In this document: positions 34,674-42,802 of the stretch, in pieces
Layout of the letters: every line of letters begins with the position of its first letter
How positions within the stretch are numbered: the first letter of the stretch is position 1
DNA from: Janthinobacterium saanense
Lineage (GTDB): Bacteria > Pseudomonadota > Gammaproteobacteria > Burkholderiales > Burkholderiaceae_D
NCBI RefSeq assembly: GCF_014200675.1
Contig: NZ_JACHCI010000002.1
Location: forward strand, 248,001 to 312,000
Direction: 5' to 3'
Length of the DNA: 64,000 bases
Translations under genes and position numbers: made by a program
Notes under the pieces: generated by a model
Told to the model about the DNA's origin: nothing
Database searches by the model: none
The model's input: the letters and a program-made list of their open reading frames with translations, nothing else

Positions 34674-35912
34674 TTATGCAGCCTGCCGTTTTGCCGCCCA
34701 GCGCCGATATTGGCGGGTGCGCAAAGCATTCCCGATTTGCTGGAAAATCAGCGCGCGCAGGGGGCTGACGCCAGGCTGCGGTGAGCGGCCATGGCTCAAA
34801 CGCTGGAGCTGGAACTTGACGACCGCCATGCTGGCAGCGGCCGCATACAGCCTGTTTTTCCACGTAATCGGTTTCAGCACGAGCGCGTTATCGGCGCCTG
34901 CACGCCAGTTGCGCGGCAGCGATGGCTGCAGGGCCAGCGCCGTGGCGATGCCGGCCATGGCGATGCCGCTGTTGATGACGTTTTCCGCCACGGCGCGGCG
35001 CCGGATGCCGCCCGTGACCATCAGCGGCATGCGGGCGATGTTGGCCACTTCCTTGGCAAACTCCAGGAAATACGCTTCGCGCGCCAGGGTGCGTCCATCG
35101 CGCGCCTCGCCCTGCATGGCGGGCGCTTCGTAGCTGCCACCCGACAATTCAACCAGGTCCACCTGCAAGCCATTGAGCATGGTCACCACGTGGCGGGCGT
35201 CTTCCAGGCTGAAACCGCCGCGCTGGAAATCGGCTGAATTCAATTTTACGGCCACCGCAAACGTGGGCGCGACCGCAGCCCGCACGGCCTTGACGGTATC
35301 CGTCAACAGCCGCGCCCGGTTGTCGATGGAGCCGCCCCAGCGGTCCTGGCGCTTGTTGCTGAGCGGCGAGAGGAACTGGCTGAGCAGATAACCGTGCGCG
35401 GCATGGATTTCCACGCCCGTAAAACCGCTTTGCTGGGCCAGCCGGGCGGCTGTCACAAAGCGCTGTATCACCTCCGCAATATCGGCTTCTGTCATTTCCC
35501 TGGGCATGGGGAAGATTTTGGAATGCTTGCCCAGGTCCACTGCGATGGCCGATGGCGCCACAGTGGCTTGCTGCATGGCGGCGGGCGTTTGCCGTCCCGG
35601 ATGGTTGATCTGCATCCAGAATTGCGCGCCACGCGAACGGCCCGCCTGGGCCCAGTCCCTGAAGCGCTGCAGATGAGCATCATTTTCCAGCACCACGCCG
35701 CCTGGCCCCGTCATGGCGCGGCCATCGATCATGACGTTGCCGGTCAGTATCAGGCCGGCTTCCCCGTCGGCCCACTGCCGGTACAGGCGCAACAGCTGCT
35801 CCGACGGTGCCTGGTCGGCGTCGGCCATGTTTTCTTCCATGGCCGCCTTGGCCAGGCGGTTGGGAATGATTTGGCCGTTGGGCAAGGTCAGTGCTGTAAA
35901 TAAAGGACTCAT
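34674..35912 (-). CDS. Old-yellow-enzyme-type NADH:flavin oxidoreductase
   Basis: The 412-residue protein is a TIM-barrel FMN enzyme: NRLAKAAMEENMA at the N-terminus, MQINHPGRQTP, the signature VEIHAAHGYLLSQFLSPLSN, RWGGSIDNRARL and VTGGIRRR. It likely reduces activated C=C bonds (enones, nitro or dienoyl substrates) using NAD(P)H. It lacks the Cys-rich iron-sulfur extension of dienoyl-CoA reductases, so it is the simple OYE type. A promoter with a 19-bp spacer and a MerR-type palindrome lies upstream, and the divergent gene encodes a MerR regulator. Confidence 0.9.
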   Translation of the reverse strand: MSPLFTALTLPNGQIIPNRLAKAAMEENMADADQAPSEQLLRLYRQWADGEAGLILTGNVMIDGRAMTGPGGVVLENDAHLQRFRDWAQAGRSRGAQFWMQINHPGRQTPAAMQQATVAPSAIAVDLGKHSKIFPMPREMTEADIAEVIQRFVTAARLAQQSGFTGVEIHAAHGYLLSQFLSPLSNKRQDRWGGSIDNRARLLTDTVKAVRAAVAPTFAVAVKLNSADFQRGGFSLEDARHVVTMLNGLQVDLVELSGGSYEAPAMQGEARDGRTLAREAYFLEFAKEVANIARMPLMVTGGIRRRAVAENVINSGIAMAGIATALALQPSLPRNWRAGADNALVLKPITWKNRLYAAAASMAVVKFQLQRLSHGRSPQPGVSPLRALIFQQIGNALRTRQYRRWAAKRQAA

Positions 35913-35948
35913 GGTGATATTTTCCTGAAAGAGGAGCTCATGCAGGCC

Positions 35949-35979
35949 ACTATAAGATTAAACCATGGTTGAAGGTCAA
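35949..35979 (-). promoter_or_regulatory. 19-bp-spacer promoter with MerR-type palindrome
   Basis: On the minus strand TTGACC (35979-35974) and TATAGT (35954-35949) are separated by 19 bases, the overlong spacing typical of MerR-activated promoters. The spacer is centred on the perfect palindrome AACCATGGTT (35961-35970), extended by TT/AA. It would drive the oxidoreductase gene under the neighbouring MerR protein. Confidence 0.7.
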
Positions 35980-36004
35980 GCGGGTTTGCTGGCTTTTGCT
36001 ATGA

Positions 36005-36027
36005 TTAAAGCTTAAGGCAAGCTTTAA
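36005..36027. promoter_or_regulatory. Dyad upstream of the merR-type gene
   Basis: TTAAAGCTT, a 5-base spacer and AAGCTTTAA form a perfect 9-bp inverted repeat 26-48 bases before the MerR start, overlapping the probable start of its transcript (TATGAT just upstream). It could be an autoregulatory site. Its sequence differs from the palindrome in the oxidoreductase promoter. Confidence 0.45.
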
Positions 36028-36052
36028 CGTTGAACTTCAAGGGAAGACAGGC

Positions 36053-36451
36053 ATGAAAATCGGCGAATTGGCCAGACAGAGCGGCTTGAACGCATCGCGC
36101 ATCCGCTTTTACGAAGCGCGCGGCTTGCTGCATGCCGTGGTGCGCGGCGAAAATGGCTACCGCAGCTACCCGCCCGAAGCGCTGCAGGTCTTGCGCATCA
36201 TCACGGGCGCGCAAAGAGCGGGGTTTTCCCTGGAGGAAATCCGCAAGCTGATACCGGCCGACCTGAGCAACTGGGATCAGGAAGAACTGCTGCAGGCTTT
36301 GCGCCGCAAGGTGACCGACATCGCTGCAATGGAAGAGCAACTGCGGCAGAGCCGTGCAGAGATCGAGCGCCTGCTGGTAGTCATTGCGGCAAGACCGCCC
36401 GATATGACCTGTAACGACAATGCCAGACGGGTGCTGAGCGAGGTCCGCTAA
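36053..36451 (+). CDS. MerR-family transcriptional regulator
   Basis: The 132-residue protein has the MerR winged HTH (KIGELARQSGLNASRIRFYE, ARGLLHAV, GYRSYPPEALQVL) and a coiled-coil dimerisation helix (about 75-115). It has a Cys near the end (MTCNDNARR) but not the metal-binding Cys pattern of MerR, CueR or ZntR, so a small-molecule or electrophile signal is more likely. It is divergent from the OYE-type reductase, whose promoter has a MerR-like architecture. Confidence 0.9.
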   Translation: MKIGELARQSGLNASRIRFYEARGLLHAVVRGENGYRSYPPEALQVLRIITGAQRAGFSLEEIRKLIPADLSNWDQEELLQALRRKVTDIAAMEEQLRQSRAEIERLLVVIAARPPDMTCNDNARRVLSEVR

Positions 36452-36850
36452 GCGCCTTCAGCCGGTGCTGCGAGCATGGCGGCCAGCGTAATTTTCAGGG
36501 TATGGCAAGCCTGGTCAAAAGTAGGGTGGAAATTGAGGACGTCGATCGCATCAAATTGCTGTTTCAATGGGACATAGCGCTCTTCCAGTTGCTGGAAGAC
36601 CGCTGCCGCATGCCTGGTCATGAATGTACGCGCCGACGTCAGCGCGTCGGGTTCGCGCTCGGCGATCAAGGCAAAGTCGAAGATGTCGCGCCCCGTGATG
36701 TGATCGCCCCGGTGCCACATTTTCTTGGCGATGATTTCAACCGACGTTTCCACCCGTACCTGATGTCCCAGGACCGTTTCGATGGTAAATCCTGGCGTGG
36801 TCAGGTTGGGCGCGGCCACGAAGTCATCCCCGCCGCTCCCACCATCACCA
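36448..36850 (-). pseudogene. Truncated AbiEii/AbiGii-type nucleotidyltransferase toxin
   Basis: The readable part (FVAAPNLTTPGFTIETVLGH onward, with VRVETSVEIIAKKMWHRGDH, TGRDIFDFALI and a helical C-terminus) matches the C-terminal half of AbiEii-type nucleotidyltransferases. The N-terminal half, with the GG..LD.D nucleotide-transfer motif, is missing. The sequence just upstream (ATG at 36870) reads a different frame that stops after 24 codons. A toxin without its catalytic core should be inactive. The intact HTH gene beside it is the usual antitoxin partner. Confidence 0.8.
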
Positions 36851-37321
36851 GACGGCTCTGCATGTTTTCCATTGTTTCGCCCACAGGCTGAGGTGTTTCA
36901 TGATTTTCTTGGCGGGTACCTCGGGCGTAGCCGCTTCGGCGACCGCTTGCACCACCACCGGCAAGGGTGTTTCGTCGAGCAAGGCCATCAAGTGTGCTTG
37001 AAATTGCTCCGGTGCGACGCCGGAACGCAGCATTGTCGCCAGCATGTCGGGCGTGATCACGTCGCGGTAGCTGGTGCTGACGCTGCGCGCCGCCACTGTC
37101 AATGCGTTTTTCAGGCCGGCTGGCTGGACTGTCTCCATGCTAAGGCCCAGGATATCCATCACGGCCTTCAGCTTGGTATAGCCAAGGTCTTTCAGCGTGC
37201 CGTTTTCCAGCTGATTGATGGTCACGCGCGACAGCCCGGCAAATCTGGCCACGTGTTCCTGCAGCAAGCCCACCTGGATGCGCTTGCTGTGAACTGCATC
37301 GCCGATCTGCGCCAGATTCAT
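36845..37321 (-). CDS. XRE-family antitoxin-like regulator of the AbiE-type pair
   Basis: The 158-residue protein has an N-terminal HTH (MNLAQIGDAVHSKRIQVGLL, FAGLSRVTINQLENGTL) and a C-terminal region of about 80 residues (TSYRDVITPDMLATMLRSG). HTH proteins of this kind precede AbiEii-like toxins and repress the operon. The start at 37321 is chosen over 37333; ribosome sites are weak. A palindrome at 37336-37357 lies immediately upstream. With the toxin truncated, this is an orphan antitoxin. Confidence 0.75.
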   Translation of the reverse strand: MNLAQIGDAVHSKRIQVGLLQEHVARFAGLSRVTINQLENGTLKDLGYTKLKAVMDILGLSMETVQPAGLKNALTVAARSVSTSYRDVITPDMLATMLRSGVAPEQFQAHLMALLDETPLPVVVQAVAEAATPEVPAKKIMKHLSLWAKQWKTCRAVW

Positions 37322-37335
37322 TGCACCCACCATTT

Positions 37336-37357
37336 AATGTTAAGTATATTTAACATT
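37336..37357. promoter_or_regulatory. Palindromic operator before the antitoxin gene
   Basis: AATGTTAA (37336-37343), six bases GTATAT and TTAACATT (37350-37357) form a perfect 8-bp dyad 15 bases upstream of the antitoxin start and overlapping its likely -10 region. Autorepression by the XRE protein is the simplest reading. Confidence 0.6.
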
Positions 37358-37406
37358 GTAGCGCCCCTCTGCTGGGTGCCAAGCTTTTCTTGCCTGAACC
37401 ATCCAT

Positions 37407-38333
37407 TCAGGCGCGCTGTTTTTGCGACTCGTACACTTTCAACTGACAATAGGCGGCGCGCAGCAGCGGCACGTCCAGGCTGTATTTTTCTGCGCGTTCG
37501 GCCATGTTGCCGAGTATGTCGTCCGATTCCAGGCGCGTGATATCTTGCGTGATATCGCGCATCATCGAGGCTGCCCAGCTCGATTGTTCGTCAAGCAAGA
37601 GCTTTTCCATGCGCTGTACTGTCTCGGGGGAAAGATCAAATCCTTCCGCCGTTGCCACGCTGCGGCATTCCGTGATCGCTCTTTGCATCAGGCTGCGTCC
37701 GCCCGGCGCCGCCATGATGTCAGCCACCGTGCCACGCATCAGACACGTCATCAGGGCGCCCGCCGCGATCATCACCCATTTATCCCATAGCGCCTGGGTA
37801 ATATTGCCCGATAGCGTGCGTGCGCCGGGGCTGGCGGCGAAGAGGGCGTGCAAGGCCTCCGCCTGGTCTTGCAGCAACGGCGTTCGGGCGCCCGTGATGA
37901 CGACGTCGTTCGCGCCCATGTGCCGGATGGCGCCGTTTTCGCCAAGCATGGTGGCGATGTAGGCGATGCCACCCAGCACGTGATCCTTGCCGAAGCGGTG
38001 GTCCAGCCTGTCGTAAGCGCCCAGCCCGTTCAAAAAGGGCAGGATGGCGGTGCTCTGACCCACGGCCGGTGCGATGGCGTCCATTGCCTGGCCCAGGTCA
38101 TAGCCCTTGCAGGTCACGATGATCGCATCGTATTCGGCGTGGACGGCATCTTGCGTCACGGTCTGCACCGGTGCATGGAAATCCCCCAGTTCGCTGTGTA
38201 CCATCAGTCCATGCGTGGCGAGCAGGGCGGCGCGCTGCGGGCGGACCAAAAAGGTCACATCGGCGCCGGCCTGTATCAGACGCGCTCCGTAATAGCCGCC
38301 GATGGCGCCGGCTCCCAGTATCAGTATTTTCAT
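37407..38333 (-). CDS. panE: 2-dehydropantoate 2-reductase (ketopantoate reductase family)
   Basis: The 308-residue protein has the N-terminal NADPH motif ILGAGAIGGYYGARL, the VTCKGYDL segment with the family Lys, and a C-terminal helical domain with ITQALWDKWVMIAAGAL and the SSWAASMMRDI motif for substrate binding. It would reduce ketopantoate to pantoate for CoA synthesis, although Burkholderiales carry several paralogues and some act on other 2-oxo acids. It is a single gene between the AbiE remnant and arsB. Confidence 0.87.
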   Translation of the reverse strand: MKILILGAGAIGGYYGARLIQAGADVTFLVRPQRAALLATHGLMVHSELGDFHAPVQTVTQDAVHAEYDAIIVTCKGYDLGQAMDAIAPAVGQSTAILPFLNGLGAYDRLDHRFGKDHVLGGIAYIATMLGENGAIRHMGANDVVITGARTPLLQDQAEALHALFAASPGARTLSGNITQALWDKWVMIAAGALMTCLMRGTVADIMAAPGGRSLMQRAITECRSVATAEGFDLSPETVQRMEKLLLDEQSSWAASMMRDITQDITRLESDDILGNMAERAEKYSLDVPLLRAAYCQLKVYESQKQRA

Positions 38334-38447
38334 GGTGTTTTCCTCGTGATGGATTGCAACACTGTGCAGATGTACGCTAATTTACCCGCGAGTCAATATA
38401 TATGTCAATCATCATTTATGGCAAGATTTATCGATCTCGCTTTCATA

Positions 38448-38475
38448 AATTCGATAATTCAACTATCATCGAATT
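38448..38475. promoter_or_regulatory. Inverted repeat upstream of arsB
   Basis: AATTCGAT (38448-38455) and ATCGAATT (38468-38475) are perfect 8-bp arms 12 bases apart, 34-61 bases before the arsB start, in a locally AT-rich promoter. ArsR-family proteins bind AT-rich dyads of similar size, so an ArsR encoded elsewhere may act here. Confidence 0.45.
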
Positions 38476-38508
38476 ATTACCTGACTACCTAGCTGATGGA
38501 GATGTTTC

Positions 38509-39789
38509 ATGCTGACCGCTTTCCTGATTTTTCTTGCCACCCTGGTGCTGGTCATCTGGCAGCCCCGCGGCCTGGGCATAGGCTGGAGCGCGGCCATAGG
38601 CGCTGGCGTCGCCTTGCTTGCCGGCGTGATTCAATGGTCCGACATCCCTGTCGTCTGGCATATCGTCTGGAACGCCACTGGCACCTTTGTTGCCGTCATC
38701 ATCATCAGCCTGCTGCTCGACAAGGCCGGCTTCTTTGAATGGGCGGCGCTGCACGTGGCGCGCTGGGGCGGTGGTAGCGGGCGGCGCCTGTTTGTGCTGC
38801 TGGTCTTGCTCGGCGCTGCGGTGGCCGCTCTGTTCGCCAATGATGGGGCGGCGCTGATATTGACGCCCATCGTCATTGCGATGCTGCTGGAACTCAAGTT
38901 TTCGCCCAAAGCGACCCTGGCTTTTGTGATGGCGGCCGGTTTCATCGCGGACACGGCCAGCCTGCCGCTGGTGGTGTCGAACCTGGTCAATATCGTCTCG
39001 GCCGACTTTTTCAAGATCAGCTTTGCCCGCTACGCCAGCGTGATGGCGCCCGTCAATGTGGTGGCCGTGCTCGCCACCCTGGGCGTGCTGATGTGCTTCT
39101 TCCGCAAGGATATCCCCCGCGATTACGACCTGTCGCAGCTCAAGCGCCCCGGCGCCGCCATCCGCGACCTGGCCACTTTCAAGGCTGGCTGGCTGGTGCT
39201 CGCCGTGTTGCTGATCGGCTTCTTCTGGCTGGAAGACCTGGGCGTGCCGATCAGCGCCGTGGCTGCAGTGGGCGCCCTTGTCTTGCTGGTGGTGGCCGCC
39301 AGAGGCCATGTTATTTCCACGCGCGCCGTGCTTTTGAATGCGCCGTGGCAAATCGTGGTCTTTTCGCTGGGCATGTATCTGGTCGTGTATGGCTTGCGCA
39401 ATGCGGGCCTGACCAGTTATCTGACGGGAGTATTGAACCACTTTGCACAGTATGGCGTGTGGGGCGCGGCCATGGGCACGGGCGTGCTGACGGCCGTGTT
39501 GTCGTCGATCATGAATAACCTGCCGACCGTGCTGGTGGGGGCTTTATCGATAGAGCCGGCCACGGCGCATGGCGCGGTGCGCGAAGCGATGATCTACGCC
39601 AATGTGATCGGCAGCGACCTGGGACCAAAAATCACGCCGATCGGCAGCCTGGCCACCTTGCTGTGGTTGCACGTGCTCGACAGCAAGAATATCCACATTT
39701 CCTGGGGCTATTACTTCCGCGTTGGCATCGTGCTGACCTTGCCGGTGCTGCTGCTGACCCTGGCGGCGCTGGCCGTGAGGCTCAGCTGA
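38509..39789 (+). CDS. arsB: ArsB-type arsenite/antimonite efflux pump
   Basis: The 426-residue protein has about 11-12 membrane helices and ArsB/NhaD-type segments: [39 protein letters not shown] and the symmetrical [15 protein letters not shown] followed by [20 protein letters not shown]. It expels arsenite or antimonite using the proton motive force. No arsR, arsC or arsH lies in the window on either side, so it is isolated. An inverted repeat in the promoter suggests regulation. Its stop lies 3 bases from the convergent downstream gene. Confidence 0.93.
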   Translation: MLTAFLIFLATLVLVIWQPRGLGIGWSAAIGAGVALLAGVIQWSDIPVVWHIVWNATGTFVAVIIISLLLDKAGFFEWAALHVARWGGGSGRRLFVLLVLLGAAVAALFANDGAALILTPIVIAMLLELKFSPKATLAFVMAAGFIADTASLPLVVSNLVNIVSADFFKISFARYASVMAPVNVVAVLATLGVLMCFFRKDIPRDYDLSQLKRPGAAIRDLATFKAGWLVLAVLLIGFFWLEDLGVPISAVAAVGALVLLVVAARGHVISTRAVLLNAPWQIVVFSLGMYLVVYGLRNAGLTSYLTGVLNHFAQYGVWGAAMGTGVLTAVLSSIMNNLPTVLVGALSIEPATAHGAVREAMIYANVIGSDLGPKITPIGSLATLLWLHVLDSKNIHISWGYYFRVGIVLTLPVLLLTLAALAVRLS

Positions 39790-39792
39790 TCG

Positions 39793-40569
39793 TCAAGGTG
39801 ACTTTTTCGTCACGCCTATCATCGCGCCAAAATCCGGCCCCACTTCAAACACATCGCCCGGATACATGCGCGAGACGCTGCCGTCCAGATATAGCGCGTC
39901 ATTGCAGGCCAGTTTTTCGCGCAGGAAACGGGCGAACATATAAAAGCTCACCACGTCGCGCGACACCACCAGGGTCAAGGTATTGCCGGGGCCGGTGCAG
40001 GCCGCGTTGCGTATCACACGGTTTTCGGAATCGGGCATGAACAGGGCATTGATCTGGCCGTGGTAAATCAGGATGGGGCCCGATTGTGTGGCGAAGTTTA
40101 CGCCGGTCAGCAGGGTGTCGCGATGTTTGGATAGCTGGTCTGTATCGATGATGGCGGCGCGCCGCTCGCTCAACAATAGCGCGCCGTTGGGCTGGATATA
40201 GAAATTGCCGTAGGCATTCTTGCGCTCGTTGAGCTGGCGTTTGACCAGGCCATCCTCGATATACAGGCCGCGCGGGCGCAAATCGGTGTCATAAATGCCG
40301 GCATTGGTCGCGCACACCAGCTCTTCGCCGCGCTGGCGCACCCATTGCTTCAGCTGGTTCAGGCGCCGGAACTCCTGGCCCCGGTCATCTTTCCAGTACA
40401 TGCGCACGTCGTCTTTGTCGAGATCGATCTTGCAAACGCTATAGCCTGTGTCCTGGAAAACATAGCGGTTCAGCTCCGCCGCCTGGCCAAGCAGGGGCAG
40501 GGCCAGCGCGGCGCAGGCCAGGAGGCGCCGTGGCGCAAGCAAGGTTCGATATATCTTCAACAGCGGCAT
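39793..40569 (-). CDS. Phosphodiester glycosidase family (YigE/NAGPA-like) exported protein
   Basis: The 258-residue protein has a Sec signal (about 13-30, LGQAA) and the NAGPA/DUF2233 core: VCATNAGIYDTDLRPRGLYI, GNFYIQPNGALLLS, ATQSGPILIYHGQIN and ALYLDGSVSRMY. Relatives include E. coli YigE and the uncovering enzyme of lysosomal targeting. A role on sugar phosphodiesters in the envelope is possible, but the bacterial substrate is not known. It is convergent with arsB. Confidence 0.85.
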   Translation of the reverse strand: MPLLKIYRTLLAPRRLLACAALALPLLGQAAELNRYVFQDTGYSVCKIDLDKDDVRMYWKDDRGQEFRRLNQLKQWVRQRGEELVCATNAGIYDTDLRPRGLYIEDGLVKRQLNERKNAYGNFYIQPNGALLLSERRAAIIDTDQLSKHRDTLLTGVNFATQSGPILIYHGQINALFMPDSENRVIRNAACTGPGNTLTLVVSRDVVSFYMFARFLREKLACNDALYLDGSVSRMYPGDVFEVGPDFGAMIGVTKKSP

Positions 40570-40676
40570 CTTCTTTCGTCATCATGGGGCGTAAGCGCCA
40601 GGCCAACGATGCTGTGCCAGACGCGGCCCACATGATACCAGTCCGGGCGCTGATCGGCATGCGCCGGAACGCGGCC

Positions 40677-41285
40677 TCACGCTTTTTTGCAGATGATGAA
40701 GAAGAAGGGAAAGTTTTCATGGATCTTGCGGCTTTCCAGCAAGCCGGCCTGGCCAAACTCGGCCTGTATCGCGGCTGCGTCATAGAAAAACATGTTCACG
40801 CCATCATGGATTTCATAGCGGTCCTTGCCCAGCAGCCTGCCTTGTCCATAGGTATGGGCTTCTTTCGAGATGGCCGTAAATACCATCAGCCCGCTAGGCG
40901 CCAGTTGCCGGTAGCAGTCCTGCACCAGCTTTGCCCGTTCGCTGCTGTCGAGCAAATGGATGAGCGCGTAGCAAAAGATGCCGTCGTAGCTGGCGTTGTC
41001 AAACGGCATGTCCGTGACGGAGCCATGATGGATGGGCATGTCCTGGCCAACATGCTTGCTGGCCAGGGCGATGGCCGTCTGCGAGATTTCGATGCCCGTG
41101 ACCTGCATGCCTTTGTCCCTGAACACTTGTGCATTGCGGCCATAGCCGATGCCGGGTATCAGCACATGGTCGATGGATTGTTCGGCAAACAAGTCGCTGG
41201 CCAGCACGGCCGAATGGGCCGGCGCCATGCCCCACATTTCCTGCTTGTCCTGGAAGTTTGCTTCCCAGAATTCGGGTTTTGACAT
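40677..41285 (-). CDS. Class I SAM-dependent methyltransferase
   Basis: The 202-residue protein has motif I as VLIPGIGYGRNAQVF (a GxGxGxN form), an acidic end of strand 2 (VTGIEIS), and a later GSVTDMPF for the adenine pocket. The N-terminal FWEANFQDKQEMWGMAPA resembles the thiopurine/tellurite-type and small-molecule methyltransferase group. It begins 20 bases after the Rrf2 gene on the same strand, with AAAGGA as ribosome site, so the two are likely an operon. The substrate is unknown. Confidence 0.85.
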   Translation of the reverse strand: MSKPEFWEANFQDKQEMWGMAPAHSAVLASDLFAEQSIDHVLIPGIGYGRNAQVFRDKGMQVTGIEISQTAIALASKHVGQDMPIHHGSVTDMPFDNASYDGIFCYALIHLLDSSERAKLVQDCYRQLAPSGLMVFTAISKEAHTYGQGRLLGKDRYEIHDGVNMFFYDAAAIQAEFGQAGLLESRKIHENFPFFFIICKKA

Positions 41286-41305
41286 GGTGATCCTTTCAAA
41301 CAGGC

Positions 41306-41758
41306 TTACTCGTGACCATCGATCGTCCAGTTGCCGGCGCGGCACGAGGCATCGAAATCGACCAGCAGGTCGGCCAGAGTCACGCTTTGCAATCGGGCAT
41401 TGAGCAGCGCCTCGGCTTCTTTCAAGGCGCCATCGAGCGCCTTGTCGACCGCGCGCGCCACCGCGCAGGCAGGGTTGGGCTCATCGCCGCCGATATAAAA
41501 CAGGCGCGGGCCGCCCACGGCGCGGTGGATATCGAGCAGGCTGGTGGTGGCCAAATCGCAGGCGATGGTCCAGCCGCCGCCATGGCCTTTGACCGACCTG
41601 GCATAGCCGGCTTCGCGCAGGCCTGCCATGGTCCGGCGCACCACGGCCGGATTGGTGTCGAGCATCTTGCCGATCTGTTCGGACGTAAAAGGCCCGTCGT
41701 GCCGGGCCATGTGCAAGAGCACATGCAGCATGCGCGACAGGCGGCTGTCATTTCTCAT
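41306..41758 (-). CDS. Rrf2-family transcriptional regulator
   Basis: The 150-residue protein has the Rrf2 winged HTH (SRMLHVLLHMARHDGPFTSE, NPAVVRRTMAGLREAGYARS, GHGGGWTIA). It has only two Cys after the HTH, with spacing unlike the three-Cys iron-sulfur cluster of IscR or NsrR, so it probably senses something else, as YwnA-like members do. The small dyad ACTTTATAAGT at 41797-41807 upstream may be its own operator. It probably controls the downstream methyltransferase. Confidence 0.87.
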   Translation of the reverse strand: MRNDSRLSRMLHVLLHMARHDGPFTSEQIGKMLDTNPAVVRRTMAGLREAGYARSVKGHGGGWTIACDLATTSLLDIHRAVGGPRLFYIGGDEPNPACAVARAVDKALDGALKEAEALLNARLQSVTLADLLVDFDASCRAGNWTIDGHE

Positions 41759-41910
41759 GGGTTCTCCTCAAATTCAGATAGCGAGAATATCACGATACTT
41801 TATAAGTTACAAATTGTGCTCGCCTGCTACCAGACATTCAATTGCACGGGGCGCTGCTGTGAAAATCGCGGTGATAATGTGCTTATCTTTCAAATATTCC
41901 CGAAAATAGT

Positions 41911-41936
41911 TGTAACAAGTGCCGATTCAAGCCGAC
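41911..41936 (+). promoter_or_regulatory. Possible ECF-type promoter before the sigma gene
   Basis: TGTAACA (41911-41917), 15 bases and CGAC (41933-41936) resemble the TGTCACA-N16-CGTC layout of some ECF sigma factors and lie 47 bases before the sigma gene start. Autoregulated ECF genes usually carry such a site. The match is partial. Confidence 0.35.
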
Positions 41937-41983
41937 TTAATAGAACAAAAAAACTGTATAAAGAAGTAAGGAAGTCACCACCG

Positions 41984-42568
41984 ATGTCCACATGCCTATC
42001 CACGCCAGGGGCTACACCTGGCTCCTGGGACCAGATCACGCGCGAGCGCAGCTTTTTGCTGCGTCTGGCGCAGCTGCAACTGGCCTCCAGCGCCGATGCC
42101 GAAGACGCGGTGCAGGAAACCCTGTTCGCCGCGCTGCGCAACTGGTCCGCTTTCGCACAGAAATCGAGCGTGCGCAGCTGGCTGTGCGGCATTTTGCGCC
42201 ACAAGATCGTCGATGCGATCCGCGTGCGGGGTGTCAGCATGGCGCCGGTCTTGCATGACGATAGCGACGCCATCATCGATAGCTGGTTCACCGGCGACGA
42301 CGCCTGGCATCCAGCGACCTTTGTCGATCACCTGTGCGGCGAAAAAATCGCGGAACGAAGCCAGCTATTGGGCATCATAGAGTTATGCATGGCGCGTTTG
42401 CCCGAACAAAGCGCGCGGCTATTTTTGATGCGCGAATACCTGGGCATGGATTTATGCGAAATCGAAGCCGGTTGTCAGCTCAGTGCCGGCAATCTGCGCG
42501 TCATCTTGTACCGCGCGCGCATGCGCTTGCGCGACTGCGCCGTACGCGGCTGGGGAGAATTTGCATGA
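41984..42568 (+). CDS. ECF-type RNA polymerase sigma factor
   Basis: The 194-residue protein has region 2 (FLLRLAQLQLASSADAEDAV, then QETLFAALRNWSAF and SVRSWLCGILRHKIVDAIR) and region 4 (MARLPEQSARLFLMREYLGM, CQLSAGNLRVILYRARMRLR). The start at 41984 has AAGGAAG upstream. It overlaps the anti-sigma gene by four bases (ATGA), and a catalase-like gene follows, suggesting an oxidative-stress regulon. The low-GC leader at 41759-41983 contains a possible self-promoter. Confidence 0.92.
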   Translation: MSTCLSTPGATPGSWDQITRERSFLLRLAQLQLASSADAEDAVQETLFAALRNWSAFAQKSSVRSWLCGILRHKIVDAIRVRGVSMAPVLHDDSDAIIDSWFTGDDAWHPATFVDHLCGEKIAERSQLLGIIELCMARLPEQSARLFLMREYLGMDLCEIEAGCQLSAGNLRVILYRARMRLRDCAVRGWGEFA

Positions 42569-42771
42569 GCCAGGGAGCAGCAACGTCATCCATCACTTGC
42601 CGCGACACTACTTACCTGGTGTGCGAAGCGCGCGACCGCAGCCTGAGCGCAGACGAACAGGCCTTGCTGGCTGGCCATATACAAACCTGCCCCTATTGCC
42701 AGGTCGCCGCAAGACAGTTCAGCCAGTTATTTTCACAGCTGGACGAGTTACTGGCCCGCAGCCAGCCCTGA
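42565..42771 (+). CDS. Zinc-binding anti-sigma factor (ZAS type), short
   Basis: The 68-residue protein has the ZAS/zf-HC2 motif HIQTCPYC (HxxxCxxC) preceded by ADEQALLAGH, and two N-terminal Cys. It has no transmembrane segment, so it is a soluble anti-sigma of the ChrR/RsrA kind, where oxidation of the zinc-bound thiols releases the sigma factor. It is coupled to the sigma gene by an ATGA overlap. Confidence 0.85.
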   Translation: MSQGAATSSITCRDTTYLVCEARDRSLSADEQALLAGHIQTCPYCQVAARQFSQLFSQLDELLARSQP

Positions 42772-42802
42772 ACAATCACATAGTATAAAGAAGGAGCTTA
42801 AT

